From contig CANRFE010000082.1 of NCBI GenBank assembly GCA_947629805.1, positions 1 to 5,500 on the forward strand: DNA of 5,500 nucleotides, in the 5' to 3' direction. Positions 5,146 to 5,500 of this stretch are shown one piece after another; within the stretch, counting starts at the first letter, position 1, and every line of letters begins with the position of its first letter. Both the position numbers and the translations under genes were made by a program. Source of the stretch: an uncultured Clostridia bacterium. GTDB lineage: Bacteria > Bacillota > Clostridia > TANB77 > CAG-508. The notes under the pieces are model-generated. The model saw only the letters and a list, made by a program, of their open reading frames with translations, had not been told where the DNA came from and did no database searches.

Positions 5146-5500
5146 TTATGGTACATAAAATTCTAAGGATTCTTTAAGTCTAGTAGATACGACAATGTCA
5201 TTTTCATCAAAATAAACAAATAAAGCATAATAATGCGATTTTATCCATAAGTCATAATGATTTACAAATAAAACTTCTTTTCTTAAAGTTCCTGCATTAT
5301 ATAAATAGGTTTTTTCTGATTTTTTTATCCTATCTGGCTTTCCTAATTTATTTTCAACTTCTTCTTTTGTTAAACCTATAATACTTTTGCTTTTGTTTAC
5401 TTGTTCCATCTTAGCATAATATTCACTTGGTGTATAAATAATTTTTATCGTTGCTATAAATAATAAGAAGGTAGCGAACAAAATAATTATCACTATTAAA
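5146..5500 (-). CDS. Membrane-anchored small protein with SmpA/OmlA (BamE)-like domain, 5' end probably outside window
   Basis: The visible part has a hydrophobic segment (I-I-I-L-F-A-T-F-L-L-F-I-A-T, about the first 15-20 residues), then a short extracytoplasmic-looking domain. That domain has I-I-G-L-T-K-E-E-V-E-N-K-L-G-K-P-D (residues 38-54 counted from the GTG at 5493), the typical helix-turn opening of SmpA/OmlA/BamE-like folds, and ends in strands such as Y-A-L-F-V-Y-F-D-E-N-D-I-V-V. In Gram-negatives BamE serves outer-membrane assembly; Gram-positives carry the same small fold in membrane proteins and lipoproteins of mostly unknown role. The GTG at 5493 could start a 115-residue protein, but it has no ribosome site and the frame stays open to the edge, so the real start is probably upstream. 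No lipobox is visible. The role is unknown; it ends 78 bases before the acetyltransferase. Confidence 0.65.
   Translation of the reverse strand, partial: LIVIIILFATFLLFIATIKIIYTPSEYYAKMEQVNKSKSIIGLTKEEVENKLGKPDRIKKSEKTYLYNAGTLRKEVLFVNHYDLWIKSHYYALFVYFDENDIVVSTRLKESLEFYVP

Overview
The window reads as chromosomal DNA of a very AT-rich, low-GC Gram-positive bacterium (Bacillota; the style of its surface protein suggests an anaerobic, probably host- or gut-associated Clostridia-like lineage). This rests on the A/T-ending codon use, sigma-A-like promoters, purine-rich Shine-Dalgarno sites and the surface-protein family. The species cannot be named from the sequence. All three genes lie on the minus strand, so transcription runs from high to low coordinates.

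From the right edge leftward: (1) 5500-5146, the end of a small protein with one N-terminal membrane segment and a SmpA/OmlA (BamE)-like small domain; its true start is probably just outside the window. (2) 5067-4588, a GNAT-family N-acetyltransferase, 78 bases downstream of the first gene. (3) A 446-base gap (4587-4142) holding a probable long-loop terminator for the acetyltransferase, two stacked sigma-A-like promoters facing the large gene, and a plus-strand promoter plus ribosome binding site that lead to no normal start codon. (4) 4141-1, the first 1380 codons of a giant secreted surface protein that runs off the left edge.

The giant protein dominates the window and is its most interesting content. 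It has a signal peptide, an N-terminal thioester (TED/TQXA) domain with a Cys91-Gln208 pair that should form an internal Cys-Gln thioester, a Ser/Thr/Pro linker, a beta-rich spacer, and then at least five DUF11/D2-like modules. Each module opens with F-D-L-(A/S)-L-R-K and the four complete ones end with an N-x-A-(E/Q)-I strand, so each carries a candidate Lys-Asn isopeptide pair. Acidic Asp-rich linkers join the modules. Together this suggests a covalently attaching adhesin: a reactive tip held away from the cell on a stiff, internally crosslinked stalk. The cell-wall anchor would lie beyond the left edge and is not visible. Modules 3 and 4 are near-copies of each other, pointing to recent duplication or gene conversion.

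Nothing here shows that the two small genes work with the adhesin. I see no mobile element, tRNA, rRNA or CRISPR array.
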